NCBI RefSeq assembly: GCF_009720745.1
Contig: NZ_WNKX01000005.1
Location: 248,001 to 312,000, forward strand
Source of the DNA: Massilia eburnea
Lineage (GTDB): Bacteria > Pseudomonadota > Gammaproteobacteria > Burkholderiales > Burkholderiaceae_D
Reading direction: 5' to 3'
Length of the DNA stretch: 64,000 nt
Part shown: positions 55,457 through 64,000 of the stretch, piece after piece
How the letters are laid out: every line of letters starts with the position of its first letter
Position numbering within the stretch: position 1 is the stretch's first letter
Notes under the pieces: generated by a model
Databases searched by the model: none
Told to the model about the DNA's origin: nothing
What the model saw: only the letters and a program-made list of their open reading frames with translations
Made by a program: the position numbers and the translations under genes

Positions 55457-55817
55457 AACGGCCTTTCAAGTTGCGTGGGGGCAGATCTTATCAACACTCA
55501 CTATGCTAAGGGAAGCTGTCGTTTTTGAGCCAAACAATGATTCTACGGTGACATCAAAATTGCGATTTCTTGTCGCAAAAAGGTGCAAGCGAAAAAAAAA
55601 TTACTATTAGTGCTTCATAGTTATCAGATTGGTACTAAAATTACGCTAACAACAACCGTAAATGTCAATATACTTAAATGGTTGGTATCGAAGTTGTTTC
55701 CAAGAAGCTGGGTATTTTTGCTTATATGCAACGAAACTAATATTGTCTTGCATCAATAAGTGGTAATATGCGGAAACTAATTCCGATTTAACAGGCACTG
55801 CACACTAAAGGAATAAC
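55457..55817. other. AT-rich intergenic region
   Basis: About 360 bases, markedly richer in A/T than anything around it, with no gene. It holds the xth promoter at the left and presumably the promoter for 55818 at the right. Small inverted repeats (for example TGCGA/TCGCA near 55560) occur. Confidence 0.6.
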
Positions 55818-56168
55818 ATGCGATCTGCATTCGAAGCATGGGCGCAGAAGGACGGTCAAATCGTCCGTCGGCGCGAAGACAAACCAGAAGAGTATCTGGT
55901 ATATGAAACGCAACGTCGCTGGCTGATCTGGCAAGCGGCGCTGGAACACGGCAAATCGCCTGCGGGCCGCAAGTCGGCCAAGGACGCGAGCGCCCGCGCT
56001 GCTGCCCAGCGGCCACAGGCGATCGCTGCTGCTGACGCCGAAGTGCGTAACGAAGTACTGAACGAGGTTCTCGACGCCTTCCAGGGCATCGGGGCGAACA
56101 GCATGGATGACATCATGCATGTCATCCAGGGCCTCAAGCAGAAAAAAGCCCAGTCGACGGCGGACTGA
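55818..56168 (+). CDS. Hypothetical helical protein
   Basis: A 116-residue charged protein with an N-terminal KDGQIVRRREDKPEEYLVYE and a helical C-terminus. AAAGGAATAAC gives a ribosome site. No family recognised. Follows the AT-rich region. Confidence 0.65.
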   Translation: MRSAFEAWAQKDGQIVRRREDKPEEYLVYETQRRWLIWQAALEHGKSPAGRKSAKDASARAAAQRPQAIAAADAEVRNEVLNEVLDAFQGIGANSMDDIMHVIQGLKQKKAQSTAD

Positions 56169-56178
56169 GCCCGGCGGC

Positions 56179-56634
56179 ATGCCATCCCGGCTGAGTCGAA
56201 TCGTGCTCGCTGCGCTTTGCGCCGCGGGGTTGGGCGCTTGCGCGACCATATTCGACTCGGCCGAGCAGTCTGTCCTGGTGCAGACTGTGCTGGATCACCA
56301 GCAGGTTTCCGGTATCGGCTGCGTCTTGTCGAACGACAGGGGGCGCTGGTTCGTCACCTCGCCCGGACGCGTTACAGTCCACAAGAGCACCCAGCCGCTC
56401 GTCGTGGATTGCCGTCACGAAGACGTCTGGTCCTATGACCAGATCGAAGCGCACCAGAATGCTTCCAGGTGGGGCAACATCATCTTCACCTTGGGGGCCG
56501 GCCAGATTGTCGACAAGCAGACTGGCGCCGGCTTCGACCTTCCGTCCACGCTGACCGTACTCCTGCAACGCGGGGAAGGCGCTGCCGCGCGCGGTGCGCC
56601 GCTTCAGCAGCCTACGTCAACGTCGGTGTATTGA
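56179..56634 (+). CDS. Small lipoprotein
   Basis: A 151-residue protein with a lipoprotein signal (LAALCAAGLGAC, Cys at about 19). The mature part has a beta-rich stretch (VSGIGCVLSNDRGRWFVTSPG) and a central small hydrophobic run. Resembles widespread envelope lipoproteins of unknown role. The ATG at 56179 places the lipobox correctly. Confidence 0.75.
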   Translation: MPSRLSRIVLAALCAAGLGACATIFDSAEQSVLVQTVLDHQQVSGIGCVLSNDRGRWFVTSPGRVTVHKSTQPLVVDCRHEDVWSYDQIEAHQNASRWGNIIFTLGAGQIVDKQTGAGFDLPSTLTVLLQRGEGAAARGAPLQQPTSTSVY

Positions 56635-56664
56635 ACGAAAAAGGGGACGTACCCCTTTATAGGA

Positions 56665-56690
56665 AAAAAGCCGGGTCGCCCCGGCTTTTT
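56665..56690. terminator. Bidirectional terminator between lipoprotein gene and pepA
   Basis: AAAAAGCCGGG (56665-56675) pairs with CCCGGCTTTTT (56680-56690), so a T-run follows the stem on both strands. Confidence 0.9.
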
Positions 56691-56695
56691 CTTTA

Positions 56696-58192
56696 TCAGC
56701 CTGCGCGGCCGATCAGGAAGTTCGTCAGCATCGGCACTGGACGGCCGGTTGCGCCTTTGGCGGCGCCCGATTTCCATGCGGTGCCGGCGATATCGACGTG
56801 GGCCCATGGATACTTGCGGGTGAAGTTCTCCAGGAAAGCCGCGGCGGTGCACGATGCGCCGCCTGGCGTACCGATATTGGCCAGGTCTGCGAAGTTGGAC
56901 TTCAGCTGCTCGTTGTATTGCTCGCCGATCGGCAGGCGCCATGCGGTGTCGCCGGTGGCTTTACCCGATGCCATCAGGGCGTCGACCAGGGCATTGCCCG
57001 CGTCGTCGTCGCGTGCGAATACCCCGCTGTTGTGGTGGCCCAGGGCCACGATGCAGGCGCCGGTCAGGGTCGCCACGTCGATCACGGCGGCCGGGTTGAA
57101 GCGCTCGGCGTAGGTCAGCGCGTCGCACAGGATCAGGCGGCCTTCGGCGTCGGTGTTCAGGATCTCGATGGTCAGGCCGTTCATCGAGGTGACGATGTCG
57201 CCCGGCTTGGTGGCGCGGCCCGATGGCATGTTCTCGCATGCGGCCACAATGCCGACCACGTTGGACTTCAGGCCCATTTCGCCGATGGCGCGGAAGGTGC
57301 CCAGTACGGAGCCGGCGCCGCACATATCGTATTTCATCTCGTCCATGCCAGGGCCGGCCTTGATCGAAATGCCGCCGGTGTCGAAGGTGATGCCTTTGCC
57401 CACCAGGACGGTCGGCGCATCCTTGGCCTTGCCGCCTTTGTGTTTCAGGACGATGAACTTGGGCGCCTGCTCGGAGCCGTTGGTCACGGACAGGAAGGAG
57501 CCCATCTTCAGCGCTTCCATCTGCTTGCGGTCCAGGATCTCGACTTCAAAGCCGAAGTCCTTGCCCAGCTTCTTGGCCACGTTGGCCAGGTAGGTCGGGG
57601 TGCAGACGTTGGCGGACAGGTTGCCCAGCTCCTTGGTCAGTTCCATGCCGTTGGCGGTGGCGACCGCCTGCGACAGCGACAGCTTGTTGCCGGCATTGTT
57701 TGCCACGGCCAGCGCCAGCTTCTTAGGGCCGGCCCATGCCGGGTCTTTCTTGGACTTCTGCGCGTCGGTACGGTAAACGGCGTCGCGGCCGGCCAGCACC
57801 ACGGAGCGGATCGCCCAGTTGGCGTCGCGGCCTTTCACTTCTTCCAGCGGCAGTGCGATAATAGCGTCCGTCGCAGCCACGGTGCCCAGCGCCTTGATGG
57901 CGGCATTGATGGCCGAACCAATGGCTTTTTCGGAGACGGTTTCTTCGGCGCCCAGGCCTACCAGCAGCACGCGATCGGCAGCAGCGCCTTTCAGGCCGCG
58001 CAGCAGCAGGGTGGTGCCGGCCTTGCCGGTAATGTCGCCGGATTTCAGCGCAGCGGTGATTTCACCGGCGCCGTCGAGGGCTTTAGCCGCTTTCGAGAGT
58101 TTTTTGTTTTCGAAGACGCCGACCACGACGCAGCCGCTTTTGGCGCTGGCGATGGTGTTCTTGGCGTCGAGTGCTTTTATGCTAAAGTCCAT
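56696..58192 (-). CDS. pepA: Leucyl aminopeptidase PepA
   Basis: A 498-residue M17 metallopeptidase. [25 protein letters not shown] and [16 protein letters not shown] carry the metal ligands. ATG at 58192 gives [12 protein letters not shown]. Divergent from lptF with 42 bases between starts, a conserved arrangement. Confidence 0.96.
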   Translation of the reverse strand: MDFSIKALDAKNTIASAKSGCVVVGVFENKKLSKAAKALDGAGEITAALKSGDITGKAGTTLLLRGLKGAAADRVLLVGLGAEETVSEKAIGSAINAAIKALGTVAATDAIIALPLEEVKGRDANWAIRSVVLAGRDAVYRTDAQKSKKDPAWAGPKKLALAVANNAGNKLSLSQAVATANGMELTKELGNLSANVCTPTYLANVAKKLGKDFGFEVEILDRKQMEALKMGSFLSVTNGSEQAPKFIVLKHKGGKAKDAPTVLVGKGITFDTGGISIKAGPGMDEMKYDMCGAGSVLGTFRAIGEMGLKSNVVGIVAACENMPSGRATKPGDIVTSMNGLTIEILNTDAEGRLILCDALTYAERFNPAAVIDVATLTGACIVALGHHNSGVFARDDDAGNALVDALMASGKATGDTAWRLPIGEQYNEQLKSNFADLANIGTPGGASCTAAAFLENFTRKYPWAHVDIAGTAWKSGAAKGATGRPVPMLTNFLIGRAG

Positions 58193-58234
58193 TTGGTTTC
58201 TCCTTAATTTTGTAGAACGAATTATAAACGTCGA

Positions 58235-59362
58235 ATGATTTTCCATCGCGCCCTCCGCCGAGAGCTGATCAGCTCTGCCGGGGCCACCTTTACGGTGATG
58301 TTCTCGATTCTCCTGACGTGGACCCTGGTCACCATCCTCGGCCGCGCCGCGGGTGGCAAGGTCGCATCCAGCGATGTCATCGCGCTTTTAGCGTTCGCAG
58401 CCTTGAATTATCTGCCAACTGTCCTCGTTTTCACCAGTTTTATTTCAGTCCTGATGGTGATCACCCGCACCTACAGGGATTCCGAGATGGTGGTGTGGTT
58501 CGCGTCGGGCTTGAGCCTGACGCGCTTCGTGCGCCCGGTGCTGTCGTTTGGTTTGCCGATCGTGCTGCTGACGGCGCTGCTCAGTTTTTACGTGACGCCC
58601 TGGGCGCGCGGCAAGACCTACGAATATGTGGAGCGCTTCGCCAAGCGTGAAGACTTGCAGAAGGTGTCGCCCGGCCAGTTCAAGGAATCGTCGTCGGCCA
58701 ACCGCATCTTCTTCGTCGAAGGCGTGGCAGGCAGCAGCGCCGTCGTGCGCAATGTCTTCGTCAACCAGGTCGACGCCAAGGGCACTTCGGTGATCGTCGC
58801 TTCCGAGGGCGTGGTCGAGGAAATGCCGACCGGGGACAAGTTCCTGGTGCTGAAGAACGGCCGCCGCTACCAGGGCAAGCCGGGCGATGCCGATTTCCAG
58901 AGCATGGAGTTCCAGCGTTACAGCATGCGCGTGACGCAGCAATCGTCCGATGCGGGCGACAACAACGACGCCAACGCCACGTCGACGCGAGGCTTGCTGG
59001 CCGACTGGAAGGGCAACAATTTCGCAAAGGCGGAGATGATGTGGCGCATTGCGCTGCCCATCACCTGCCTGCTGCTTATCCTGGTGGCGATTCCGCTGGG
59101 CTTTGCTAATCCGCGCGCAGGCAGTGCGATCAACCTGATTATCGCGGTACTGGTCTTCTTCACCTATAACAACCTGACCAAGGTGTTCGAAGGCAGCATC
59201 AAGCAAGGCAAAATGTCTTTTGCCATGGGCTGGTGGCCGCTGCACCTGATTGCAGCCCTGGTCGTCCTGTCCATGTTTGCCTGGCGCCTGAACGTGAACC
59301 ACCCTTATCACCCGCGCGCCCTGTGGGCAGCCTTCAAGCGCGGAGCTTCGCGTAAAAAATGA
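58235..59362 (+). CDS. lptF: LPS export permease LptF
   Basis: A 375-residue YjgP/YjgQ permease with three N-terminal and three C-terminal membrane helices around a periplasmic beta-jellyroll. With LptG and LptB it extracts LPS from the inner membrane. Overlaps lptG by 4 bases. Confidence 0.95.
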   Translation: MIFHRALRRELISSAGATFTVMFSILLTWTLVTILGRAAGGKVASSDVIALLAFAALNYLPTVLVFTSFISVLMVITRTYRDSEMVVWFASGLSLTRFVRPVLSFGLPIVLLTALLSFYVTPWARGKTYEYVERFAKREDLQKVSPGQFKESSSANRIFFVEGVAGSSAVVRNVFVNQVDAKGTSVIVASEGVVEEMPTGDKFLVLKNGRRYQGKPGDADFQSMEFQRYSMRVTQQSSDAGDNNDANATSTRGLLADWKGNNFAKAEMMWRIALPITCLLLILVAIPLGFANPRAGSAINLIIAVLVFFTYNNLTKVFEGSIKQGKMSFAMGWWPLHLIAALVVLSMFAWRLNVNHPYHPRALWAAFKRGASRKK

Positions 59363-60528
59363 GCATCCTCCAACGCTATTTCTTCGTCTCCATCCTGCAG
59401 GCGGTAGCCTTCGCGCTGGCCGCGCTGCTCGGCCTGCAGGCATTCATGGACCTGACCGGGGAGCTGCCCGCCGTGGGCAAGAATGGCTACGGCATGGAAC
59501 ATGCGGCTCTCTATGTGCTGATCATGATCCCGCAGCATTTGACTGAAGTCATGCCCGTGGCATCGCTGATCGGCACCATCTATACGATGGCGCAGTTCGC
59601 GTCGACATCCGAATTCACCATCATGCGCGCGTCGTCGCTGTCGACCCGGATGGCGGCAATCATGGTCGGCAAGGTCGGGGTCGTGCTGGTAGTGGTCGCC
59701 TTCATTTTCGGTGAACTGATCACGCCGCGGCTGGCGCAGCTGTCGGAAAAAATCCGCCTTACCGGGCGCGGGACCACGGTGTCCTCGGAATTCCGTTCGG
59801 GCATGTGGACCAAGGACATCATCAAGAGCGGCGGCATGTCCGGCGATACGATGGGCACCCGCTTCTTCAACGTACGCGAAGTGCGTGCGGATGGCCAACT
59901 GGTCGACGTCAAGCTGTACGACTTCGATAACAGCTTCCGCCTGCGCTCCCTGACGCTGGCGAAAACGGCTAACTTCCAGGGGAACAATACCTGGCAGCTG
60001 AACGATGTCACCGAAAATATCTTCAGCAATCCGGCCCTGCTGGTCGACGGGGCGGAGGCTAACGTGAGCAACAACTTTGCCCAGGCGAGCAGCCTGGTGG
60101 AGGTGAAGAAGTATCCGGCCAAGGAACTGATCTCGGAAATTACGCCGAAAATCCTGTCGGTCGCCGGCTCCGATCCTGAGCGCATGTCGGCCAACGAGCT
60201 TGCCGTGTACACCCGCCACCTGCAGGAAAACAAGCAGGGCACGGAGCGCTTCAAGATCGCGTTCTGGAAAAAGCTGATCGACCCGCTGGCGATTTTCGTG
60301 CTGATGGCGCTGGCGCTGCCATTTGCCTACCTGCACACGCGCTCCGGCGGCGTGAGCCTGAAGATTTTCATCGGCATCATGATCGGGGTCAGTTTCCTGC
60401 TGGTGAATACGCTGTTCTCGCATATCGGCTTGCTGTCCGTGCTGCCGGCCTTCGTGACGGCAGTGATGCCAAGCCTGCTGTACCTGATGCTGGCAATCGG
60501 CGCCCTTTACTGGGTGGAGCGGCACTAG
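59359..60528 (+). CDS. lptG: LPS export permease LptG
   Basis: A 389-residue partner of LptF with the same fold; [20 protein letters not shown] start and FVLMALALPFAYLHTRSGGVSLKIF near the end. Normal length. Confidence 0.95.
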   Translation: MSILQRYFFVSILQAVAFALAALLGLQAFMDLTGELPAVGKNGYGMEHAALYVLIMIPQHLTEVMPVASLIGTIYTMAQFASTSEFTIMRASSLSTRMAAIMVGKVGVVLVVVAFIFGELITPRLAQLSEKIRLTGRGTTVSSEFRSGMWTKDIIKSGGMSGDTMGTRFFNVREVRADGQLVDVKLYDFDNSFRLRSLTLAKTANFQGNNTWQLNDVTENIFSNPALLVDGAEANVSNNFAQASSLVEVKKYPAKELISEITPKILSVAGSDPERMSANELAVYTRHLQENKQGTERFKIAFWKKLIDPLAIFVLMALALPFAYLHTRSGGVSLKIFIGIMIGVSFLLVNTLFSHIGLLSVLPAFVTAVMPSLLYLMLAIGALYWVERH

Positions 60529-60529
60529 C

Positions 60530-60910
60530 ATGGGCCGCCGTGCACTGGTCCTGTTCGCGCATGGCGCCCGTTCCGCCAGCTGGGCGGAACCGTTCGAGCG
60601 CCTGCGGGAAATGGCAGCAGCCCGCGCACCGGAGCTCGATGTTTCGCTGGCTTTCCTTGAACTGATGTCGCCGCGCCTGCAAGACCAGGTAGCCTCGCTC
60701 GCAGCGCAGGGTGTCGACGAGGTGACGGTGGTGCCCGTATTCCTGGGGCAGGGCGGCCATGTGCTGCGCGACCTGCCTTTGATCCTGGACGAAATGCGCC
60801 TGGCGCATCCGGGCATGAAGATCCACTCCGTGGGCGCAGTCGGGGAAGATCCCACGGTGCTGCAGGCGATGTCCGATTACTGCATCAAAGCCGTGACCAA
60901 TGGCTCCTGA
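60530..60910 (+). CDS. CbiX/SirB-like chelatase-family protein
   Basis: A 126-residue single-domain class II chelatase relative: LVLFAHGARSASWAEPF with the metal-binding His and VVPVFLGQGGHVLRDLP with the second His. Involved in sirohaem or cobalamin metal insertion in relatives; the nearby cobA and cysN are consistent. Overlaps the next gene by 11 bases. Confidence 0.82.
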   Translation: MGRRALVLFAHGARSASWAEPFERLREMAAARAPELDVSLAFLELMSPRLQDQVASLAAQGVDEVTVVPVFLGQGGHVLRDLPLILDEMRLAHPGMKIHSVGAVGEDPTVLQAMSDYCIKAVTNGS

Positions 60911-61649
60911 ATTCCCTGTAGTCGCTGCTATACAATCCGCCTCCATCAAAGGCGACATCGCCACCAATCTCACGCGTCACCTGGTGCTTGCGCGGCAGGC
61001 TGCGGCGCTCGGTGCGCGGCTTGCGCTTTTCCCCGAACTTTCACTGACCGGCTATGAGCCAGAGGTCGCGGCGGCTGTGGCCATGCGCGGCGGCGACGTG
61101 CGTCTGGCGCCATTGGCCGAGCTGGCGCAAGGCAGCGGCATGACCATCGTGGCCGGCGCGCCGCTGCGGATTGACGATGCGCTTTACATCGGCGCCATAT
61201 CCTTCCTTCCGGACGGCCGTGTGGCGGAATACACCAAGCAGCATCTGCATGAAGGCGAAGGAGCAGTATTCACTGCCGGCCCGGGCGGTGCTGCACTCGA
61301 TATCGACAGCGCCCAGGTGGCGCTGGCCGTCTGCGCCGATTTCACACACTCCAGCCATGCGCAAGCAGCGGCGCAGGCGGGAGCAGCGCTGTACGCGGCC
61401 AGCGTGCTGGTGTCGCCCGGCGGCTACGCCAAGGATAGCGAAATCCTGCGGGGATATGCGGAGCAGTACGCGATGCCGGTGCTGATGTCCAACCACGGTG
61501 GGCCAACCGGCGGCTGGCAATCGGCCGGCCGCAGCGCGTTGTGGGACGAGCGTGGACGGCTGGTTGTGGAAAGCGGACCGGGCGAGTGCCTGGTGCTGGC
61601 CAGCCGCACGGCCGGCGGCTGGCAGGGGCGGGTGGTAGCTGCGGCTTAA
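60900..61649 (+). CDS. Carbon-nitrogen hydrolase (nitrilase superfamily)
   Basis: A 249-residue amidase/nitrilase-fold protein. The catalytic triad is visible: Glu in LALFPELSLTGYEP, Lys in YTKQHLHEGEGAVF and Cys in VALAVCADFTHSSHAQ. Substrate unknown. Confidence 0.87.
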   Translation: MAPEFPVVAAIQSASIKGDIATNLTRHLVLARQAAALGARLALFPELSLTGYEPEVAAAVAMRGGDVRLAPLAELAQGSGMTIVAGAPLRIDDALYIGAISFLPDGRVAEYTKQHLHEGEGAVFTAGPGGAALDIDSAQVALAVCADFTHSSHAQAAAQAGAALYAASVLVSPGGYAKDSEILRGYAEQYAMPVLMSNHGGPTGGWQSAGRSALWDERGRLVVESGPGECLVLASRTAGGWQGRVVAAA

Positions 61650-61654
61650 GTCGC

Positions 61655-62392
61655 TTAAGCGTTGCCCTTGGCGTGGGAAACCATGGCGGCGATGGTGCTG
61701 CCAGGGTTGTCGAATTCTCGCTGCACGGCGTCGCGCAAGGCTTCCGACTTCAGGGACTCGAGCGCTGCGGCGCTGGCCTTGGCCACTTCCTCATCTTCGC
61801 CCAGGCGGCGGAACACTTCCACGATCAGCCGTACTTCCTTGGTGTAGTTCAGGACGAAGGCCAGCAGCTGCGGGGCGGACGAGGTGTTGCCGCGCTTGGC
61901 CAAATCTTCGGCGAAATCGTTGACGCGCCTGGCCAAGGCTTCGATGCGGGCCACCGGGTTGGGCAGGTAGCGGCGCGCCAGCGGGAAGTCTTCGACTGCA
62001 ACCAGGGCCGGCAATGCCAGGTCGGCGCAGTCCTTGGCCAGCTCGGGCAACTGGGTGTCGAGCTGGGTGAACAGTTCGTAGGTTGCGCGTTCTTCGCCGA
62101 GGGCGCTGTTGATGGCGCTGACGTCGTGGAAGCGGCCCAGCGTGGCGCCGCCGTTCAGGATGCGCTGGGCATCGCGGTCGCGGATCGCCTGCAGCGCGCG
62201 GCGCGCCAGGGGGAATTGTTCAGCGAGGTAGATCCAGTCGCGCAGGGCAAAGGACAGGCGGACGCCGGCCAGGGTCGGGTCTTCTTCCAGCGCGTGCTCG
62301 TGGAACCACAGGTGGTCGCGCAGGGCGTCTTCGTATTTGCCTGCCAGGCGCGCATTGCGCGCGCGCTCCAGGATTTCGTGGGCTTGGCTCAT
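61655..62392 (-). CDS. Helical-repeat protein of unknown function
   Basis: A 245-residue soluble helical protein (AHEILERARNARLAGKYEDALRDH looks TPR-like). No family recognised. Faces the nitrilase gene. Confidence 0.7.
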   Translation of the reverse strand: MSQAHEILERARNARLAGKYEDALRDHLWFHEHALEEDPTLAGVRLSFALRDWIYLAEQFPLARRALQAIRDRDAQRILNGGATLGRFHDVSAINSALGEERATYELFTQLDTQLPELAKDCADLALPALVAVEDFPLARRYLPNPVARIEALARRVNDFAEDLAKRGNTSSAPQLLAFVLNYTKEVRLIVEVFRRLGEDEEVAKASAAALESLKSEALRDAVQREFDNPGSTIAAMVSHAKGNA

Positions 62393-62431
62393 CTTGTACC
62401 TCTTTTTGGGGAGGACGGTATTGTACGCCTA

Positions 62432-62535
62432 AAACCGGTAAATCGATGCCTGACCCGCAGGGTCAGGCACCAGTCACGCGGCCGCGGCAGGTCAAGTGTC
62501 TGACCCAGCGGGTCAGACACTGGTTTACCGGGTTT
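62432..62535. repeat. Two REP-like palindromes in an outer inverted repeat
   Basis: TGCCTGACCC (62447-62456) / GGGTCAGGCA (62460-62469) and AGTGTCTGACCC (62495-62506) / GGGTCAGACACT (62510-62521), each with a 3-base loop. AAACCGGTAAA (62432-62442) and TTTACCGGGTTT (62524-62535) flank them; the right one includes the cobA stop. Confidence 0.75.
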
Positions 62536-63241
62536 GCTGCGGCCGGGCAGCCATCGCCTTCCCCAGCATCACGAGCACCGGCCCATGGGCCGAAGGCAGC
62601 CCATGCGCCAATTCAGCCAGGGTAATGCGCTCAATCCGCTGGTCCGGACGGCTGACATTTTCAATCACCACCACCGGCGTATCCGGCGCGCGCCCCTGCG
62701 ACAAAAGGTTATTGGCCGTCGCAATCGCCTCGCGCCCGCCCATATACTGCACCAGCGTATCAGTCGAAGGAATCGTCAGTTCTTCCGGATGCCCCGGTGC
62801 GGTGGAAGAGGTAAAGAACGCCACGCTGCGCGCCACGCCGCGCTTGGTCAGCGGCTGCCGGGTCGCCGCGGCGGCTGCAACTGCGGTGGTAATGCCGGGA
62901 ACGACTTCGACTTCAATGCCGTGCTGCTCAAGCGCCGTCAGCTCCTCGTCAGCGCGGCCGAACAGCATCGGATCGCCGCCCTTGAGGCGGACCACCATGC
63001 CGTAGCGCGCTGCGCAGTCGACCAGCTGCTGATTGATAAAGCCCTGGGCAGTCGAGCGCTGGCCGGCGCGTTTGCCGACCGAGATCTTCTCCGCCTGCGG
63101 GCACAATTCCAGCATTTCTTCCGTCACCAGCGCGTCGTACAGCACCACTTCGGCTTGCGCCAGCAGCCGTGCGCCACGCATGGTGATCAGGTCCTGCGCC
63201 CCCGGTCCAGCTCCAATCAAATACACTTTCCCGTATGGCAT
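62525..63241 (-). CDS. cobA: Uroporphyrinogen-III C-methyltransferase
   Basis: A 238-residue SUMT methylating uroporphyrinogen III for sirohaem/cobalamin. [22 protein letters not shown] and VVRLKGGDPMLFGRADEE, with PGITTAVAAAA, are the family motifs. Next to cysN, it fits a sirohaem-for-sulfite-reductase supply. Confidence 0.94.
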   Translation of the reverse strand: MPYGKVYLIGAGPGAQDLITMRGARLLAQAEVVLYDALVTEEMLELCPQAEKISVGKRAGQRSTAQGFINQQLVDCAARYGMVVRLKGGDPMLFGRADEELTALEQHGIEVEVVPGITTAVAAAAATRQPLTKRGVARSVAFFTSSTAPGHPEELTIPSTDTLVQYMGGREAIATANNLLSQGRAPDTPVVVIENVSRPDQRIERITLAELAHGLPSAHGPVLVMLGKAMAARPQQTR

Positions 63242-63266
63242 GCGCAGGTTCCTTTCTTGGCGAAGC

Positions 63267-64000
63267 TTATTCGCCGAGGCGGATCATGCCTGCGGCTACT
63301 GTCTGGTGGGTGACTTCATCGATCAGGATGAAGGCGCCGGTGGCGCGGATGTCCGAGTAGGCATCCGCGGCCAGCGGTTGCTGCACGGTCAGCGCGATGC
63401 GCGCCACGTCGTTCAGCTTCAACGCATTCGCATCGTGACGGTGCTGGGTGTTGATGTCAAGGATCGAATCAATCCGGGCCACTTTTGCAGCCGTCTGTTT
63501 GGTGCCATGCTTGATCCAGTACTTGCGGCGCATATCCAGCGGTTCCTCGGACAGCCAGCAGACGTCGGCGTTCACTTGCTTCAGCAGGCTGGCCGGCTGT
63601 TCGCTGGAAGCCAGCAGGTCGCCACGCGATACGTCCACATACTCTTCCAGCACGATGGTCACGGACTGGCCGGCGCTGGCGGACTGCAGGGAGCCGTCGA
63701 AGGTGACGATTTCCTTGACCGTAGCGGTCTGGCCCGAGGGCTGTACCACCAGCTTGTCTCCGACCGATACGCTGCCCGCTTCGATACGGCCCATATAGCC
63801 GCGGAAGTCGTTGGCCTCGTGGCCGTTGTGGCGCGCCACCAGCTGCACCGGGAACCGGAAGGCGGAGTTGTGCGACTCGTCGTACACCGACAAGTCTTCC
63901 AGCAGTTCGATCAGGGTAGGGCCCTGGTACCAAGGCATCTTGTCGGACTGTTCAACCACGTTGTCGCCGGCCAGAGCGGACAGCGGGATGGTCTTCACAT
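63267..64000 (-). CDS. cysN: Sulfate adenylyltransferase subunit 1, 5' part outside window
   Basis: The visible 244 residues are the C-terminal part of a CysN GTPase: LSALAGDNVV, MPWYQGPTLIELLE, then the beta-barrel domains (VARHNGHEANDFRGYMGRI, KRTAAKVARIDSI-like). The G domain is beyond the edge. Acts with CysD in sulfate activation. Confidence 0.92.
   Translation of the reverse strand, partial: VKTIPLSALAGDNVVEQSDKMPWYQGPTLIELLEDLSVYDESHNSAFRFPVQLVARHNGHEANDFRGYMGRIEAGSVSVGDKLVVQPSGQTATVKEIVTFDGSLQSASAGQSVTIVLEEYVDVSRGDLLASSEQPASLLKQVNADVCWLSEEPLDMRRKYWIKHGTKQTAAKVARIDSILDINTQHRHDANALKLNDVARIALTVQQPLAADAYSDIRATGAFILIDEVTHQTVAAGMIRLGE

Overview
The window is high-GC, tightly packed chromosomal DNA from a betaproteobacterium, most likely an Oxalobacteraceae member (Massilia/Duganella/Janthinobacterium type). 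This is inferred from the prpR|prpB-prpC-acnD-prpF methylcitrate cluster, a PEP-CTERM-type exported protein, the secretin operon with Burkholderiales-style TPR lipoprotein secretin, and the general look of MurJ, ClpA, LptF/G and Icd. No rRNA, tRNA or CRISPR array was found.

Layout. 1-6704: 3' part of a type II secretion/type IV pilus-like operon (assembly ATPase, PilM/N/O/P-like proteins, secretin, three pseudopilins). 6705-11092: murJ, rpsT, an Ala/Ser-rich secreted protein, an RluE-type pseudouridine synthase, icd. About 11093-23734: a P4-like satellite prophage integrated in the 3' end of icd. 23754-32625: small membrane proteins, GNAT, cold-shock protein, clpS-clpA, a NIDO/PEP-CTERM protein and a tricorn-type protease. 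32629-37911: a leftward block with one LytTR response regulator, three paralogous LytS-type sensor kinases, a periplasmic alpha/beta hydrolase and a small membrane protein. 37965-45646: propionate catabolism. 45741-51278: an orphan type VI secretion VgrG/adaptor/PAAR-effector/immunity island. 51402-64000: a multi-PAS GGDEF-EAL protein, exonuclease III, small hypotheticals, pepA divergent from lptF-lptG, CbiX-like and nitrilase-like genes, cobA and the 3' part of cysN.

The satellite is the most interesting region. It carries a tyrosine integrase, an AlpA regulator, a PriCT-2/TOPRIM/DUF927 primase-helicase, an Ogr/Delta zinc-finger activator and an iteron cluster that looks like a replication origin. 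Upstream of the replication genes lies an RNA whose fold and two complementary segments match the logic of the C4 antisense RNA of phages P1/P7 and the CI RNA of P4: one segment sits in a hairpin loop and can pair over the ribosome binding site of a 27-codon leader ORF coupled to the replication operon. Between integrase and alpA, the usual cargo position in such satellites, sit a zinc-ribbon/DUF4145 protein, a PP2C phosphatase, two Ser/Thr kinases (the second with a C-terminal cold-shock-like domain) and a divergent HTH/ParA-type ATPase. I do not recognise this combination as a described system. A signalling-based anti-phage defence module is a reasonable but untested hypothesis.

How genes work together: PrpR with sigma-54 controls prpBC-acnD-prpF through a near-perfect -24/-12 promoter; ClpS and ClpA overlap and act together in N-degron proteolysis; LptF/LptG form the LPS exporter permease; the VgrG-adaptor-PAAR chain ends in a putative papain-fold toxin followed by a likely immunity gene.
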